64,000 nt of DNA from CAAGNP01 sp964611185. Its GTDB lineage: Bacteria > Bacteroidota > Bacteroidia > Bacteroidales > UBA932. The DNA lies in the NCBI GenBank assembly GCA_964611185.1, contig CAZSXE010000007.1:1-64000 (forward strand), read 5' to 3'. The position numbers were made by a program, and so were the translations under genes. Shown here piece by piece: positions 33,556 to 42,539 of this stretch; position 1 is the first letter of the stretch, and every line of letters begins with the position of its first letter. The notes beneath the pieces were generated by a model. That model ran no database searches and was not told the DNA's origin. It saw nothing but the letters and a program-made list of their open reading frames with translations.

Positions 33556-35709
33556 TTAATCTTCTGATTCTTCTTCTTGGTAAGCCTTCAGGAGCTTGTC
33601 CTGAACATCGCTCGGCACCTGTGAGTATTCGGCAAAATTCATCGTAAAGGTAGCACGGCCTGAGGTCAGAGAGCTTAATGTGGTGGAATATTTGTAAAGC
33701 TCTGCAAGAGGAACTCTCGCTTTCAACACTTCAAATCCTTTAATACTGCTCATCCCTTCAATCATCGCACGACGATTCTGTAAATCAGACATAACATCAC
33801 CCATATAATCCCCTGGTACAAGGATTTCAATGTTGAAAATAGGCTCCATAATCTTAGGACCGGCATTACGGAAAGCCTCTTTGAATGCGTTACGGGCAGC
33901 GAGCTTGAATGAAATTTCATTGGAATCCACGGGGTGCATCTTACCGTCATAGACATATACACGAATATCGCGGGCATAAGATCCTGTAAGAGGGCCTTCT
34001 TCCATTTTCTCCATGATACCTTTGAGGATGGCGGGCATAAAGCGCGCATCGATAGCGCCTCCGACAATACAGTTGTAGTATTCAAGCTTTCCTCCCCATT
34101 CCATGGTATAATCTTCTTTCCCTTTTATGTTAAGGACAAGCTCTTTCCCGTCAATTTTGAAACGGTTGTTCTGAGGTGCTCCTTCGTAATAAGGCTCGAT
34201 AAGAAGATGCACTTCTCCAAACTGTCCTGCACCACCCGACTGTTTTCTGTGACGATAATTGGCGGCAGCTACTTTAGTAATAGTCTCTCTGTATGAGATT
34301 CTCGGAGCGAAAAGCTCTACTTCTATCTTGTATATATTGTTAAGCTGCCATTTGAGGATGTTTATATGATGTTCACCCTGTCCGCTGAGGATAGTCTGCT
34401 TAAGCTCTTTGGCATAAAGAACATTTATGGTAGGGTCCTCGGCAGATGCTCTGTTGAGGGCTTCGCCCAATTTTTCTTCGTCCTTTTCATCTACTGCCTT
34501 GATGGCGGTACGGAATTTGGGCTGAGGGAATACTATTGGTTTGAAAACCCAATCGATAGAGGGAGTGCAGAGGGTCTGATTAGTCTTTACAGATTTTAAT
34601 TTAACTGTACAGCCAATATCTCCTGCTACCATCTCCGAAACTTTTTCTTTCTTTTTCCCTGCTACTGCAAAAATCTGAGAGATTCTCTCTTTCGCTCCGG
34701 AGACAGGATTGATAACATCCTGACCCTCAACCAACTTCCCTGACATCACCTTAAAATAGGAAACATCCCCGAGATGCTGTTCAAGTGCAGTTTTATATAC
34801 AAATAGAGCGGTGGGACCGTTAGAGTCGCAAGAAACGGTAGTCCCGTCTGTCAGTTCCTCTTTATCCTCTGCAGGAGATGGAGCAGCATTGATAATGAAC
34901 TCCATCAGGCGTTTTACGCCAATGTCTTTTTTAGCAGAAAGGCAGAAAACAGGCATAATACTGCCGGAAAGAATTCCGATATTAAGCCCTTTAATCAACT
35001 CTTCGTGAGAAAGCACCCCTGCATCGAAGAATTTCTCCATGAGAGCCTCATCATTTTCGGCAGCAGCCTCCATAATGGCAGACTGCATAAGCTCTGCTTC
35101 GTCTTTTAGATTTGCGGGAATTTCAGATTCCTGTCTCGTCCCGTTCTCATCGGTAAATGTATAATATTTCATTTTGAGAACATCTACGAAAGATTTGAAA
35201 CCAACTCCCGGCTCAACCGGAAACTGCACCGGAACTACTTTCCCACCGAAAGCCTGCCTCAAAGTTTCAAGAGTGTGATCCCAATTTGCTTTTTCAGAAT
35301 CAAGCTGATTCACCCCGATTATCACCGGTTTATGATGCTCTTCGGCATATCTTGCAAAAATTTCTGTTCCTACTTCCACACCTTGCTGGGCATTTACTAT
35401 CATTACTCCCGAATCGGCAACTTTAAATGCAGTGATAACTCCCCCTATAAAATCATCTGAACCCGGAGTATCGATTATATTCAATTTATTATCCATAAAC
35501 TCTGTGTAAAGAGGTGTGGAATAAATGGAGCGTTGATAAATCTGTTCAACTTCGGTGTTGTCACTTACTGTGTTCTTCGCTTCTACTGTCCCTCTGCGAT
35601 CAATAACTTTTCCTTCAAACATCATCGTCTCAGCCAATGTCGTTTTGCCGGATTTAGAGCTACCAAGGAGCACTATATTGCGAATGTTGCCGGTTTGGTA
35701 TGTTTTCAT
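33556..35709 (-). CDS. EF-G paralogue with altered GTPase motifs (EF-G2-like)
   Basis: A 717-residue protein with the five-domain EF-G layout. The P-loop reads GSSKSGKTT (16-24), but the G3 motif is DTPGSDDF, with Ser84 in place of the catalytic His of DTPGHVDF, and G4 is NQLD rather than NKxD. Domain IV and V segments (SGGAGQFGEVHL, GDVMSDLQNRRA) are intact. Bacteroides species have a similar second EF-G that has been reported to support translocation without GTP hydrolysis and to matter in the gut. This protein fits that class; canonical fusA is not in the window. Confidence 0.87.
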   Translation of the reverse strand: MKTYQTGNIRNIVLLGSSKSGKTTLAETMMFEGKVIDRRGTVEAKNTVSDNTEVEQIYQRSIYSTPLYTEFMDNKLNIIDTPGSDDFIGGVITAFKVADSGVMIVNAQQGVEVGTEIFARYAEEHHKPVIIGVNQLDSEKANWDHTLETLRQAFGGKVVPVQFPVEPGVGFKSFVDVLKMKYYTFTDENGTRQESEIPANLKDEAELMQSAIMEAAAENDEALMEKFFDAGVLSHEELIKGLNIGILSGSIMPVFCLSAKKDIGVKRLMEFIINAAPSPAEDKEELTDGTTVSCDSNGPTALFVYKTALEQHLGDVSYFKVMSGKLVEGQDVINPVSGAKERISQIFAVAGKKKEKVSEMVAGDIGCTVKLKSVKTNQTLCTPSIDWVFKPIVFPQPKFRTAIKAVDEKDEEKLGEALNRASAEDPTINVLYAKELKQTILSGQGEHHINILKWQLNNIYKIEVELFAPRISYRETITKVAAANYRHRKQSGGAGQFGEVHLLIEPYYEGAPQNNRFKIDGKELVLNIKGKEDYTMEWGGKLEYYNCIVGGAIDARFMPAILKGIMEKMEEGPLTGSYARDIRVYVYDGKMHPVDSNEISFKLAARNAFKEAFRNAGPKIMEPIFNIEILVPGDYMGDVMSDLQNRRAMIEGMSSIKGFEVLKARVPLAELYKYSTTLSSLTSGRATFTMNFAEYSQVPSDVQDKLLKAYQEEESED

Positions 35710-35758
35710 TTTTAAATTTTTTAATATATTGATTTATAATTTATTTCTTTATAGCCGA

Positions 35759-35789
35759 CAAAAATACAAATTATTAATAAAAAAACAAC
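35759..35789 (-). promoter_or_regulatory. Promoter of the EF-G2-like gene
   Basis: GTTG (35786-35789) and TATTTTTG (35759-35766) on the minus strand are separated by 19 bases. The leader is about 45 bases long and AT-rich. Confidence 0.6.
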
Positions 35790-35811
35790 GGATTACATAT
35801 TAAACATTCAT

Positions 35812-36402
35812 TCAAAATAACTGCGGATCGGGCAAAAGTTTATATGTCTTCCTGTGAAGGGGAGTAGGGCCATATAATGCGATGGCTTTTCTGTGTTCTG
35901 CGGTGGGATATCCGAAATTGTGATCCCATCCATAGTGCGGATATTTCTGAGCTGCCTCTCTCATAAAATCATCTCTGTATGTCTTAGCCAGGACAGAAGC
36001 TGCCGCAATGGATGCGAATCTGCCATCCCCCTTAACAAAGCACTTGTGGGGAATGTTTTTATAATTTATAAATTTGTTTCCGTCAATTATGATAAATTCG
36101 GGAGATATTTTGAGCTTGTCAAGAGCCCTGTGCATCCCTGAAATTGAGGCGTTGAGAATATTGATTTCATCAATTTCTTCTGCCGATACGCTGACGACTG
36201 CCCAATCTATGGCCTGTCGCTCAATTATTGGCCGCAGGCCGTATCTTACCTTTTCCGAAAGCTGCTTAGAATCATTTAAGAGGTCGTTGTGAAAATCTCG
36301 CGGCAATACTACTGCTGCGGCAAAAACAGGGCCTGCCAAAGGGCCTCTGCCTGCTTCATCACAGCCTGCTTCGATGAAATCAGAATAGTATGGCAGCAAC
36401 AT
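35812..36402 (-). CDS. rnhB: Ribonuclease HII
   Basis: RNase HII removes ribonucleotides and RNA-DNA hybrids from DNA. The 196-residue protein opens with the active-site motif AGCDEAGRGPLAGPVFAAAV (metal-binding Asp and Glu), followed by NDSKQLSEK, the conserved IIIDGNKF and VKGDGRFASIAAASVLAKTY with further catalytic acids. Length is normal. It starts six bases after the histidine kinase stop, so it is probably the last gene of that unit. Confidence 0.96.
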   Translation of the reverse strand: MLLPYYSDFIEAGCDEAGRGPLAGPVFAAAVVLPRDFHNDLLNDSKQLSEKVRYGLRPIIERQAIDWAVVSVSAEEIDEINILNASISGMHRALDKLKISPEFIIIDGNKFINYKNIPHKCFVKGDGRFASIAAASVLAKTYRDDFMREAAQKYPHYGWDHNFGYPTAEHRKAIALYGPTPLHRKTYKLLPDPQLF

Positions 36403-36408
36403 ATTTTC

Positions 36409-37341
36409 TCAGCTTTTTTTAGCAAGAGAGAAAACAAATTCAAGCCCTTTCCCGTCGTGATTTCTCGCTTCGATGGCACCTCCGTGGATAAGAATGGCGT
36501 TTTTTACAATCGACAATCCGAGTCCGGTCCCTCCGAGAAGACGACTTCTCCCCTTATCAATACGATAAAACCGCTCGAATATGCGAGAAAGATGTATTTC
36601 ATCTATCCCCACTCCGTTGTCAGAAAAGCTGAAAACATAAAAATCATTTGTTTTATCCTGAAGGACAATAGTAATTTCAGTTCCGCGAGAGTACTGAATG
36701 GCATTGTTAAGAAGATTTGTAAAAATAGAGCGTATCAACGACTCGTTTCCGAACATATTTAACCCTTCGGGGGTATTATTATGAATAACAATCCCTTTTT
36801 CTTGAGCTTCTGATGTTTTACTTTTTACCGCTTCGTCTATGATTTCGCTTAGCGAGATATCGTCTTTTTCGATCATTTCGCTCGCTTCATCCATACGAGT
36901 GATGGTCGAAAGGTCCTGCAAAAGGAGAGAGAGGCGCTTGGACTGTTCGTGGCTCTTTATTACAAAGTCCATTATCTGCTGCTTGGATAGCTTGGGATTA
37001 TTAATAATCGTCTCAAGGTACCCTTGAATACTGCTTACAGGGGTTTTCAGCTCATGACTGATGTTCTGGGTAAGCTGTTTTTTATTTCTTATCTGCTCCT
37101 GTTTCTCCATGATGGCGCGCTCCTGTGCTTTGGTAAGAAAAGTCTGTTCCTTAGCATAGCGATTATATACTGCCACCATTCTGTTTAGCAGTCTCCCTAA
37201 TTCATCATCGGGGAAAGGCTCATAAGAGGCTATATCAAGAGGTGTGTTTTTCTCTGCTAAATACACAAAGTCTCTTAGCTTAGAGATAATTTTTGCTTTC
37301 TTTCCGAAAATATGAGTTTTAAATTTTGAATCCGTATCCAT
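36409..37341 (-). CDS. Histidine kinase lacking a membrane segment, PhoR-like
   Basis: From the ATG at 37341 the protein has 310 residues. It begins directly with a HAMP-like stretch (about residues 15-60, YEPFPDDELGRLLNRMVAVY), then HisKA with the phosphorylated His in LTQNISHELKTPVSSIQGYL and a HATPase domain (NLLNNAIQYS, FSDNGVG, GGTGLGLSIVKNA). No hydrophobic segment or periplasmic sensor precedes the HAMP-like part, although kinases of this type normally have two membrane helices. It overlaps the response regulator gene by 23 bases, leaving no room for a missing N-terminus. It may be a genuine soluble form or the result of a deletion. Confidence 0.85.
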   Translation of the reverse strand: MDTDSKFKTHIFGKKAKIISKLRDFVYLAEKNTPLDIASYEPFPDDELGRLLNRMVAVYNRYAKEQTFLTKAQERAIMEKQEQIRNKKQLTQNISHELKTPVSSIQGYLETIINNPKLSKQQIMDFVIKSHEQSKRLSLLLQDLSTITRMDEASEMIEKDDISLSEIIDEAVKSKTSEAQEKGIVIHNNTPEGLNMFGNESLIRSIFTNLLNNAIQYSRGTEITIVLQDKTNDFYVFSFSDNGVGIDEIHLSRIFERFYRIDKGRSRLLGGTGLGLSIVKNAILIHGGAIEARNHDGKGLEFVFSLAKKS

Positions 37342-37999
37342 ATCCAAGTCTTGTTATTATATATTTTCCGTAATTTCCTATTTTTTTTCTTAATCGCGTA
37401 ATATTAACATCTATTGTCCTGTCGAGCACAATCACTTCATCCGGCCACACTTGAGAGAGTATCTCTTCTCTCGAAAAAATTCTTCCGTTGTTCTTTAGAA
37501 AAAAAACCAATATTTCCATCTCTTTCTTGGTAAGAAGCACCTCGTTTCCATCTATCACACATACTTTTTTATCCAAATCCACAAATAAACCTTCACAGGA
37601 AATAATGTTTTTAGGAGTTTCCGGGATACTCACTTTTGAACTTCTTCTGAGGACACTTTTTACCCTCGCCACCACTTCTCTTATGGAAAAAGGCTTGGAA
37701 ATATAATCATCAGCGCCGAGAGTGAGTCCGGCCACTGTATCATCTTCGGTGTCCTTGGCCGTACAGAATATGATGGGGATAGAAGAAGTCTCGGGAGATT
37801 TTTTTAAAATCTGAGCCATCTTAAAACCGCTCATCTGCCCCATCATAACATCGAGCAAAATGAGAGAATACTGCCTTAGATTCATATTTAGAGCTTGTTC
37901 AGCACTATATGCCACATCTACTTCAAATCCCTCTATTTCTAAATTGAACTGAAGAATCTCACATAGCGAAGGTTCGTCATCGACTACTAAAATTTTCAT
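37319..37999 (-). CDS. OmpR/PhoB-type response regulator
   Basis: A 226-residue regulator with a receiver domain (ILVVDDEPSL, phosphoacceptor Asp in LILLDVMMGQMSG, Lys in DDYISKPFSIREV) and a winged-helix effector domain (VLLTKKEMEILVFFLKNNG, then VIVLDRTIDVNITRLRKKIG). It is paired with the membrane-less kinase downstream. The divergent neighbour is the phosphate transporter pit, so phosphate control is possible, but no PHO box was recognised. Confidence 0.94.
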   Translation of the reverse strand: MKILVVDDEPSLCEILQFNLEIEGFEVDVAYSAEQALNMNLRQYSLILLDVMMGQMSGFKMAQILKKSPETSSIPIIFCTAKDTEDDTVAGLTLGADDYISKPFSIREVVARVKSVLRRSSKVSIPETPKNIISCEGLFVDLDKKVCVIDGNEVLLTKKEMEILVFFLKNNGRIFSREEILSQVWPDEVIVLDRTIDVNITRLRKKIGNYGKYIITRLGYGYGFKI

Positions 38000-38019
38000 A
38001 TTTTATTTTTCTTTCAATA

Positions 38020-38027
38020 CAAAGATA
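38020..38027 (-). promoter_or_regulatory. -7 box for the response regulator-kinase-rnhB unit
   Basis: TATCTTTG on the minus strand lies about 20 bases upstream of the response regulator ATG. Confidence 0.55.
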
Positions 38028-38127
38028 AAACTAAATTTTCCCTTGAAAGCAATTTAACTGTTTTTTATCCGATATGTAATAAATTTGTAACATGATTCTT
38101 ATATTTTCGCACAAAAATTAAAAAATT

Positions 38128-40404
38128 ATGGATTACATCTATTTAGGTATTATCATCTTTTTATTTTGCCTTGCAGTTTTCGACCTGATAGTGGGGGTGA
38201 GCAACGATGCTGTAAATTTTATGAATTCGGCGGTAGGAGCCAAATCAGCATCGTTTAAGACAATTATAGTTATTTCTGCAATAGGGGTTTTTTGCGGTGC
38301 CACGATGAGTAACGGGATGATGGATATTGCCCGACACGGGATATTCCAACCCCAATTTTTCACATTTGAAGAGATAATGGTCATTCTTTTAGCTGTGATG
38401 GTGACAGATGTAGTTCTTCTTGATGTTTTTAACTCGCTCGGAATGCCCACTTCCACCACTGTCTCTCTTATTTTCGAGCTTCTTGGAGGTACTGTGGCGC
38501 TGGCCATTATTAAAAATGTCGCTTCAGACGGTGCCTTGACTTTCGCATCGATGATAAATACCGAAAAAGCACTTCAAGTGATTCTCGGAATATTTCTTTC
38601 AATAGCCATAGCATTTTTCTTCGGGACTGTAGTCCAATATATTTCGCGTCTTATTTTCACATTTAACTACAAACGAAAGCTGAAATGGTTCGGAGGAATC
38701 TTCGGAGGCATTGCAGGTACTGCTATTATCTATTTTCTCCTCATAAAAGGGCTTAAAACTGCCTCTTTTATGACTGACGATATGATGGAATGGATTAAGA
38801 ACAACACTACGATGATTTTACTCATTTGTTTTATCGGCTGTACTATTTTGATGCAGGTGCTTCAATGGATGAAAATAAATGTTTTTAAAGTAGTGGTTCT
38901 CCTTGGAACATTCTCTCTCGCAATGGCATTTGCGGGTAATGACTTGGTAAATTTCATAGGAGTTCCCCTTGCAGGATTCTCTTCTTATCAGGATTATATG
39001 GCCAACGGCAGAGCCGCAGGGATCGACTCTTATCTTATGGGCAGTCTTTTGGGACCGGCTAAGACTCCGATGTATTTTCTCGTAGCGGCAGGTGCCGTAA
39101 TGGTTCTTTCTCTCATTTTTTCAAAAAAAGCACATAATGTCATCAAAACATCTCTCAATCTCTCTAAACAAAATGAAGGTGATGAGATGTTCGGTTCTTC
39201 GAGGCTTGCACGAAAAATTGTTCAAAATACTACCTCTTTTGCCGGTACCCTCGTGCGCATTACCCCTGTGAAAGTTAGAAAATTTATAGATAGCCGATTT
39301 AATAAAGATGAGATTATACTCGAAAACGGAGCGGCTTTCGATCAGCTACGCGCCGCGGTAAACTTAGTCATAGCTGCCCTCCTTGTCGCTTTGGGGACAT
39401 CTTTAAAACTCCCCCTTTCCACCACTTTCGTGACATTTATGGTAGCGATGGGATCGTCTCTTGCCGACAGAGCATGGAATAGAGAGAGTGCGGTATTTAG
39501 AGTAACCGGTGTCATTTCGGTAATCGGAGGGTGGTTTATAACAGCGGGAGCAGCATTTATTATCTGTTTCATAGTGGCAATAGCTATGTATTACGGAGGT
39601 GTGGCAGCCATGGTGGCACTCTCTGTTATTGCGATAGTTATAATAATCAGAAGTAATATTAAATACTCAAAAAAGGTAAAGGAAGAGAAAAAGGTTGACG
39701 ATACATGGAGTAAGATTATCGAAACTCAGGATAAAACCAAATTATGGAGACTTTTAAAGAAACATGTGACTACCAATGTAATTCGGGAATTGGAATTTGT
39801 TGAAGATTTTCAAAATAAATTTACCGAATGTTTCGTTACCGAAAACAGGAAATGCCTGAGGAAACTCTTTAATTCTCTTCGTGAGGAGAAACAATATTAT
39901 AAGACAGCTCGGCGTAAAGAACTTGTCGCTTTGAAAAAGACCGATCCCCTTATCTCTCTTCAAATCGGAACTTGGTTCCATCTCACATCCAACAACACTT
40001 TACAGCTTCTTTACAGCCTCAGACGACTTATTGAGCCGTGCTCAGAACATCTTGAAAATAATTTCAATCCACTTCCGAAAGTGTGCGCAGACGAACTGAT
40101 GCCCATATCGCAGCAGCTGACAGCACTCATTCGCGAGACAGGCGAAATATGTCTTAAATCTTACACCAATCCCGAAAATAATCAGGATAATAAAGAGCTT
40201 GGAGAGCTAATAAAGAAGATATCTGCATATAAAAAAGATGTCTCACTCACGATTGATAATAACTTTGTAAGGTTCAGATATGAGACCGGCTCGTCTAACC
40301 TCAATGTCTATATCCTATATCAAACCATTCTTCAAGAGAACATCCAGATGGCAGATACCCTGAAGCATCTATCGAGAGCTGTTTCAGCACTTTGCAGCAG
40401 GTGA
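38128..40404 (+). CDS. pit: Inorganic phosphate transporter, PiT family, with C-terminal cytosolic domain
   Basis: A 758-residue inner membrane protein. The two PiT signature repeats are present: SNDAVNFMNSAVGAKSASF near the N-terminus and FAGNDLVNFIGVPLAGF in the second half, each with the GNDxxN-type core. About ten membrane segments run to residue about 510. The last 240 residues are hydrophilic and helical, resembling PhoU-like domains fused to PiT proteins in Bacteroidetes. The family imports phosphate with protons or sodium. It diverges from the OmpR-type regulator. Confidence 0.93.
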   Translation: MDYIYLGIIIFLFCLAVFDLIVGVSNDAVNFMNSAVGAKSASFKTIIVISAIGVFCGATMSNGMMDIARHGIFQPQFFTFEEIMVILLAVMVTDVVLLDVFNSLGMPTSTTVSLIFELLGGTVALAIIKNVASDGALTFASMINTEKALQVILGIFLSIAIAFFFGTVVQYISRLIFTFNYKRKLKWFGGIFGGIAGTAIIYFLLIKGLKTASFMTDDMMEWIKNNTTMILLICFIGCTILMQVLQWMKINVFKVVVLLGTFSLAMAFAGNDLVNFIGVPLAGFSSYQDYMANGRAAGIDSYLMGSLLGPAKTPMYFLVAAGAVMVLSLIFSKKAHNVIKTSLNLSKQNEGDEMFGSSRLARKIVQNTTSFAGTLVRITPVKVRKFIDSRFNKDEIILENGAAFDQLRAAVNLVIAALLVALGTSLKLPLSTTFVTFMVAMGSSLADRAWNRESAVFRVTGVISVIGGWFITAGAAFIICFIVAIAMYYGGVAAMVALSVIAIVIIIRSNIKYSKKVKEEKKVDDTWSKIIETQDKTKLWRLLKKHVTTNVIRELEFVEDFQNKFTECFVTENRKCLRKLFNSLREEKQYYKTARRKELVALKKTDPLISLQIGTWFHLTSNNTLQLLYSLRRLIEPCSEHLENNFNPLPKVCADELMPISQQLTALIRETGEICLKSYTNPENNQDNKELGELIKKISAYKKDVSLTIDNNFVRFRYETGSSNLNVYILYQTILQENIQMADTLKHLSRAVSALCSR

Positions 40405-40546
40405 TGATGGACTAATATCATTTTCGGCTCAACCACAACACATAAAACACTTCTTTGAGCGTTCAAATGTACTTGTTGAAATGTGCGATAATGAGCAATT
40501 ATGGTACGAGCAAATAACAAACGAAGCGTTACATTGGTTAGAATAA
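40403..40546 (+). pseudogene. Possible remnant of a larger gene
   Basis: Between pit and the next kinase an open frame without a start codon reads like coding sequence: SFSAQPQHIKHFFERS, then LVEMCDNEQLWYEQITNEAL, ending HWLE and a stop at 40544-40546. Its codon use and amino-acid mix look protein-like and it matches neither neighbour. It may be the 3' end of a gene removed by deletion. I do not recognise the family. It overlaps the ends of both flanking genes in other frames. Confidence 0.35.
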
Positions 40547-42493
40547 ATCTGCTTTGCACGGGATGTGGAACCAGAAAGAGGAGCCGTTTCCGAATTGGGA
40601 TTCTACTCCGATTTTTCCACCCATGGCCTCAACATATCCTTTACAGATAGAGAGTCCGAGTCCGGTACCTGAGATAAAATTATTGACTCTCTGAAAATGG
40701 TCAAATACATTTTTCTGCTTATCCTCTTCCATACCTACGCCGGTATCCTTTACCATAACCTTTATGCCATCGTTTTCGTAACTGTAAGAGAGGGTTATTT
40801 CCCCCTCTGAGGTATATTTGAGAGCATTGGACAGAAAGTTAAGAATAATCTTGTCGATTTTTTCTCTATCCATAGATACTATACATCTTTTATAAGGATT
40901 GATACACGAAAACTTAATATCGGGTTTCTCTACCAGGTAGTCATATCTTACTTTGATATCATTCATCAGATGTACAAAATCAAACTCGCTGTTGTTTAAT
41001 TCTACATCCCCCGACTCGATTTTAGATAGAGAGAATATATTCTCAATGAGATTAAGAAGCTTTTCACTGTTGTACTTCATTATCTTCTTGTATTCTTCTT
41101 TCTCTTTTTCACTTTCGGTGGTAGAAATAAGTTCGGCAAAACCGAGTATGGAGCTCAGAGGTGTACGGATTTCGTGACTCATATTGGCCAAAAAAGCAGA
41201 TTTGAGCTTATCTGACATTTCGGCTCTTTTCTTACTCTCCTGAAGCTCTTTTTTATATAAGAAATCGTTTGTTACATCTTTTTCAGTAGCAATAAGATAT
41301 TTAATTTTTGTACCGGAAGAGCGAACAGCCATCATCTCCGACTCCAAGTAAGAATAACCACCCTCCACTTTATCATTAATCAGTCTTATTCTTATACTCG
41401 CTTCTTTCTCCTTACCGGATGAAAGATTATTTAGAGCATCCATAAGAGGCTGAATATCATCGGAATGGATATTCATTATCAGCTCTTTCAAGAGTAACTC
41501 ATCTGCCAGGGAGATAGAGGAACCGTATAATTTTTTAATATTTTCATTTTCAATATCATAAACCCATGCATTCACCTTTCCTGCATAGAGAGCAAGCTCA
41601 AGCTCATCGTTTAAATCCTTCAACTTTCTTGTGCCCCTTCTTACCTGCATCCTCACGATGAAAATCACACATAGAGCCAAAAAGAGGAGTATGGAGATTA
41701 ATATCAGCACGATTTTCCATATAAAAGACAACCCTTTTTTATCCTGATATGGGCCAAACCATTTATAGTAAATCGAATCGTATATCCCTTTGGCTCTGAG
41801 ATTTTCAAAAGCATTGTTAACTGAAGCCAACAGCTCTTTATTATCCTTGTTGACTGCAAAACAATACGGAACAGGTTTAATATCGTTTATTATACTGTAA
41901 TCCAAATTCCGGATATTGTTGTTTTTAATAAAATATTTTATGAGATTTTCTTCACAAAGAACCACATCGTATCTTCCGGCAGACAACAGATCAAGCCCCT
42001 CATAAATGTCATCGACCACTACGAGCCTTTCTGATATTCCGGCATCTTTTAAAAGGCTGTAAGCAAGGGTATTGTTCTGAACGACAAGCTGCTTATCTAT
42101 TAAATTATCAACTCCCACCTTGTCTCCCTTTCTATAAACCAATGTCTGCCTTATGTAACAGTTGGGAGAGCTGAAATTAAAATTTTCGAGCCTGCCGACC
42201 GAAAAAGCAGCCCCTGTAAGCATATCTATTTTCCTTTCGGTAAGGAGTTTTGTAGCCTCGCCCCAATCCATAAGCTCAATATCATACTCACTCTTCATCT
42301 CCGCCATGAGGGCTTTTATCAACTCAATATTGTACCCCTCAAGCTCCCCTTTCTCATTTATAAATTCGTAGGGAGGATAATTTTTATCCCCTTTTATGAT
42401 GATTTTTTTATTTTGACACTCGGCATTGATTGAAAATGACAATGTCAAAAAACAGATAATTATCAAACCGATAATTTGCGGCTTTTTAATCAT
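40538..42493 (-). CDS. Histidine kinase with periplasmic solute-binding domain
   Basis: A 651-residue sensor kinase. After a signal sequence, residues about 28-250 form an SBP_bac_3 domain like that of amino-acid ABC transporters (GDKNYPPYEFINEKGELEGY). A membrane helix lies near 263-288, then a PAS-like region with coiled coil, HisKA with the phosphorylated His in FLANMSHEIRTPLSSILGFA and a HATPase domain (LSNALKYTSEG, TGVGMEEDKQ, GTGLGLSICKGYVEAMGG). There is no receiver domain in this protein and no regulator next to it, so it is an orphan kinase. It probably senses an amino acid or similar small molecule. Confidence 0.92.
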   Translation of the reverse strand: MIKKPQIIGLIIICFLTLSFSINAECQNKKIIIKGDKNYPPYEFINEKGELEGYNIELIKALMAEMKSEYDIELMDWGEATKLLTERKIDMLTGAAFSVGRLENFNFSSPNCYIRQTLVYRKGDKVGVDNLIDKQLVVQNNTLAYSLLKDAGISERLVVVDDIYEGLDLLSAGRYDVVLCEENLIKYFIKNNNIRNLDYSIINDIKPVPYCFAVNKDNKELLASVNNAFENLRAKGIYDSIYYKWFGPYQDKKGLSFIWKIVLILISILLFLALCVIFIVRMQVRRGTRKLKDLNDELELALYAGKVNAWVYDIENENIKKLYGSSISLADELLLKELIMNIHSDDIQPLMDALNNLSSGKEKEASIRIRLINDKVEGGYSYLESEMMAVRSSGTKIKYLIATEKDVTNDFLYKKELQESKKRAEMSDKLKSAFLANMSHEIRTPLSSILGFAELISTTESEKEKEEYKKIMKYNSEKLLNLIENIFSLSKIESGDVELNNSEFDFVHLMNDIKVRYDYLVEKPDIKFSCINPYKRCIVSMDREKIDKIILNFLSNALKYTSEGEITLSYSYENDGIKVMVKDTGVGMEEDKQKNVFDHFQRVNNFISGTGLGLSICKGYVEAMGGKIGVESQFGNGSSFWFHIPCKADLF

Positions 42494-42523
42494 ATATTTC
42501 CTTGATTATTCAGTAGTAAACCG

Positions 42524-42531
42524 CAAATATA
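42524..42531 (-). promoter_or_regulatory. -7 box for the solute-binding histidine kinase gene
   Basis: TATATTTG on the minus strand is about 30 bases upstream of the ATG and fits TAnnTTTG exactly. It lies just before the stop of the SIMPL gene. Confidence 0.55.
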
Positions 42532-42539
42532 AATATTTT

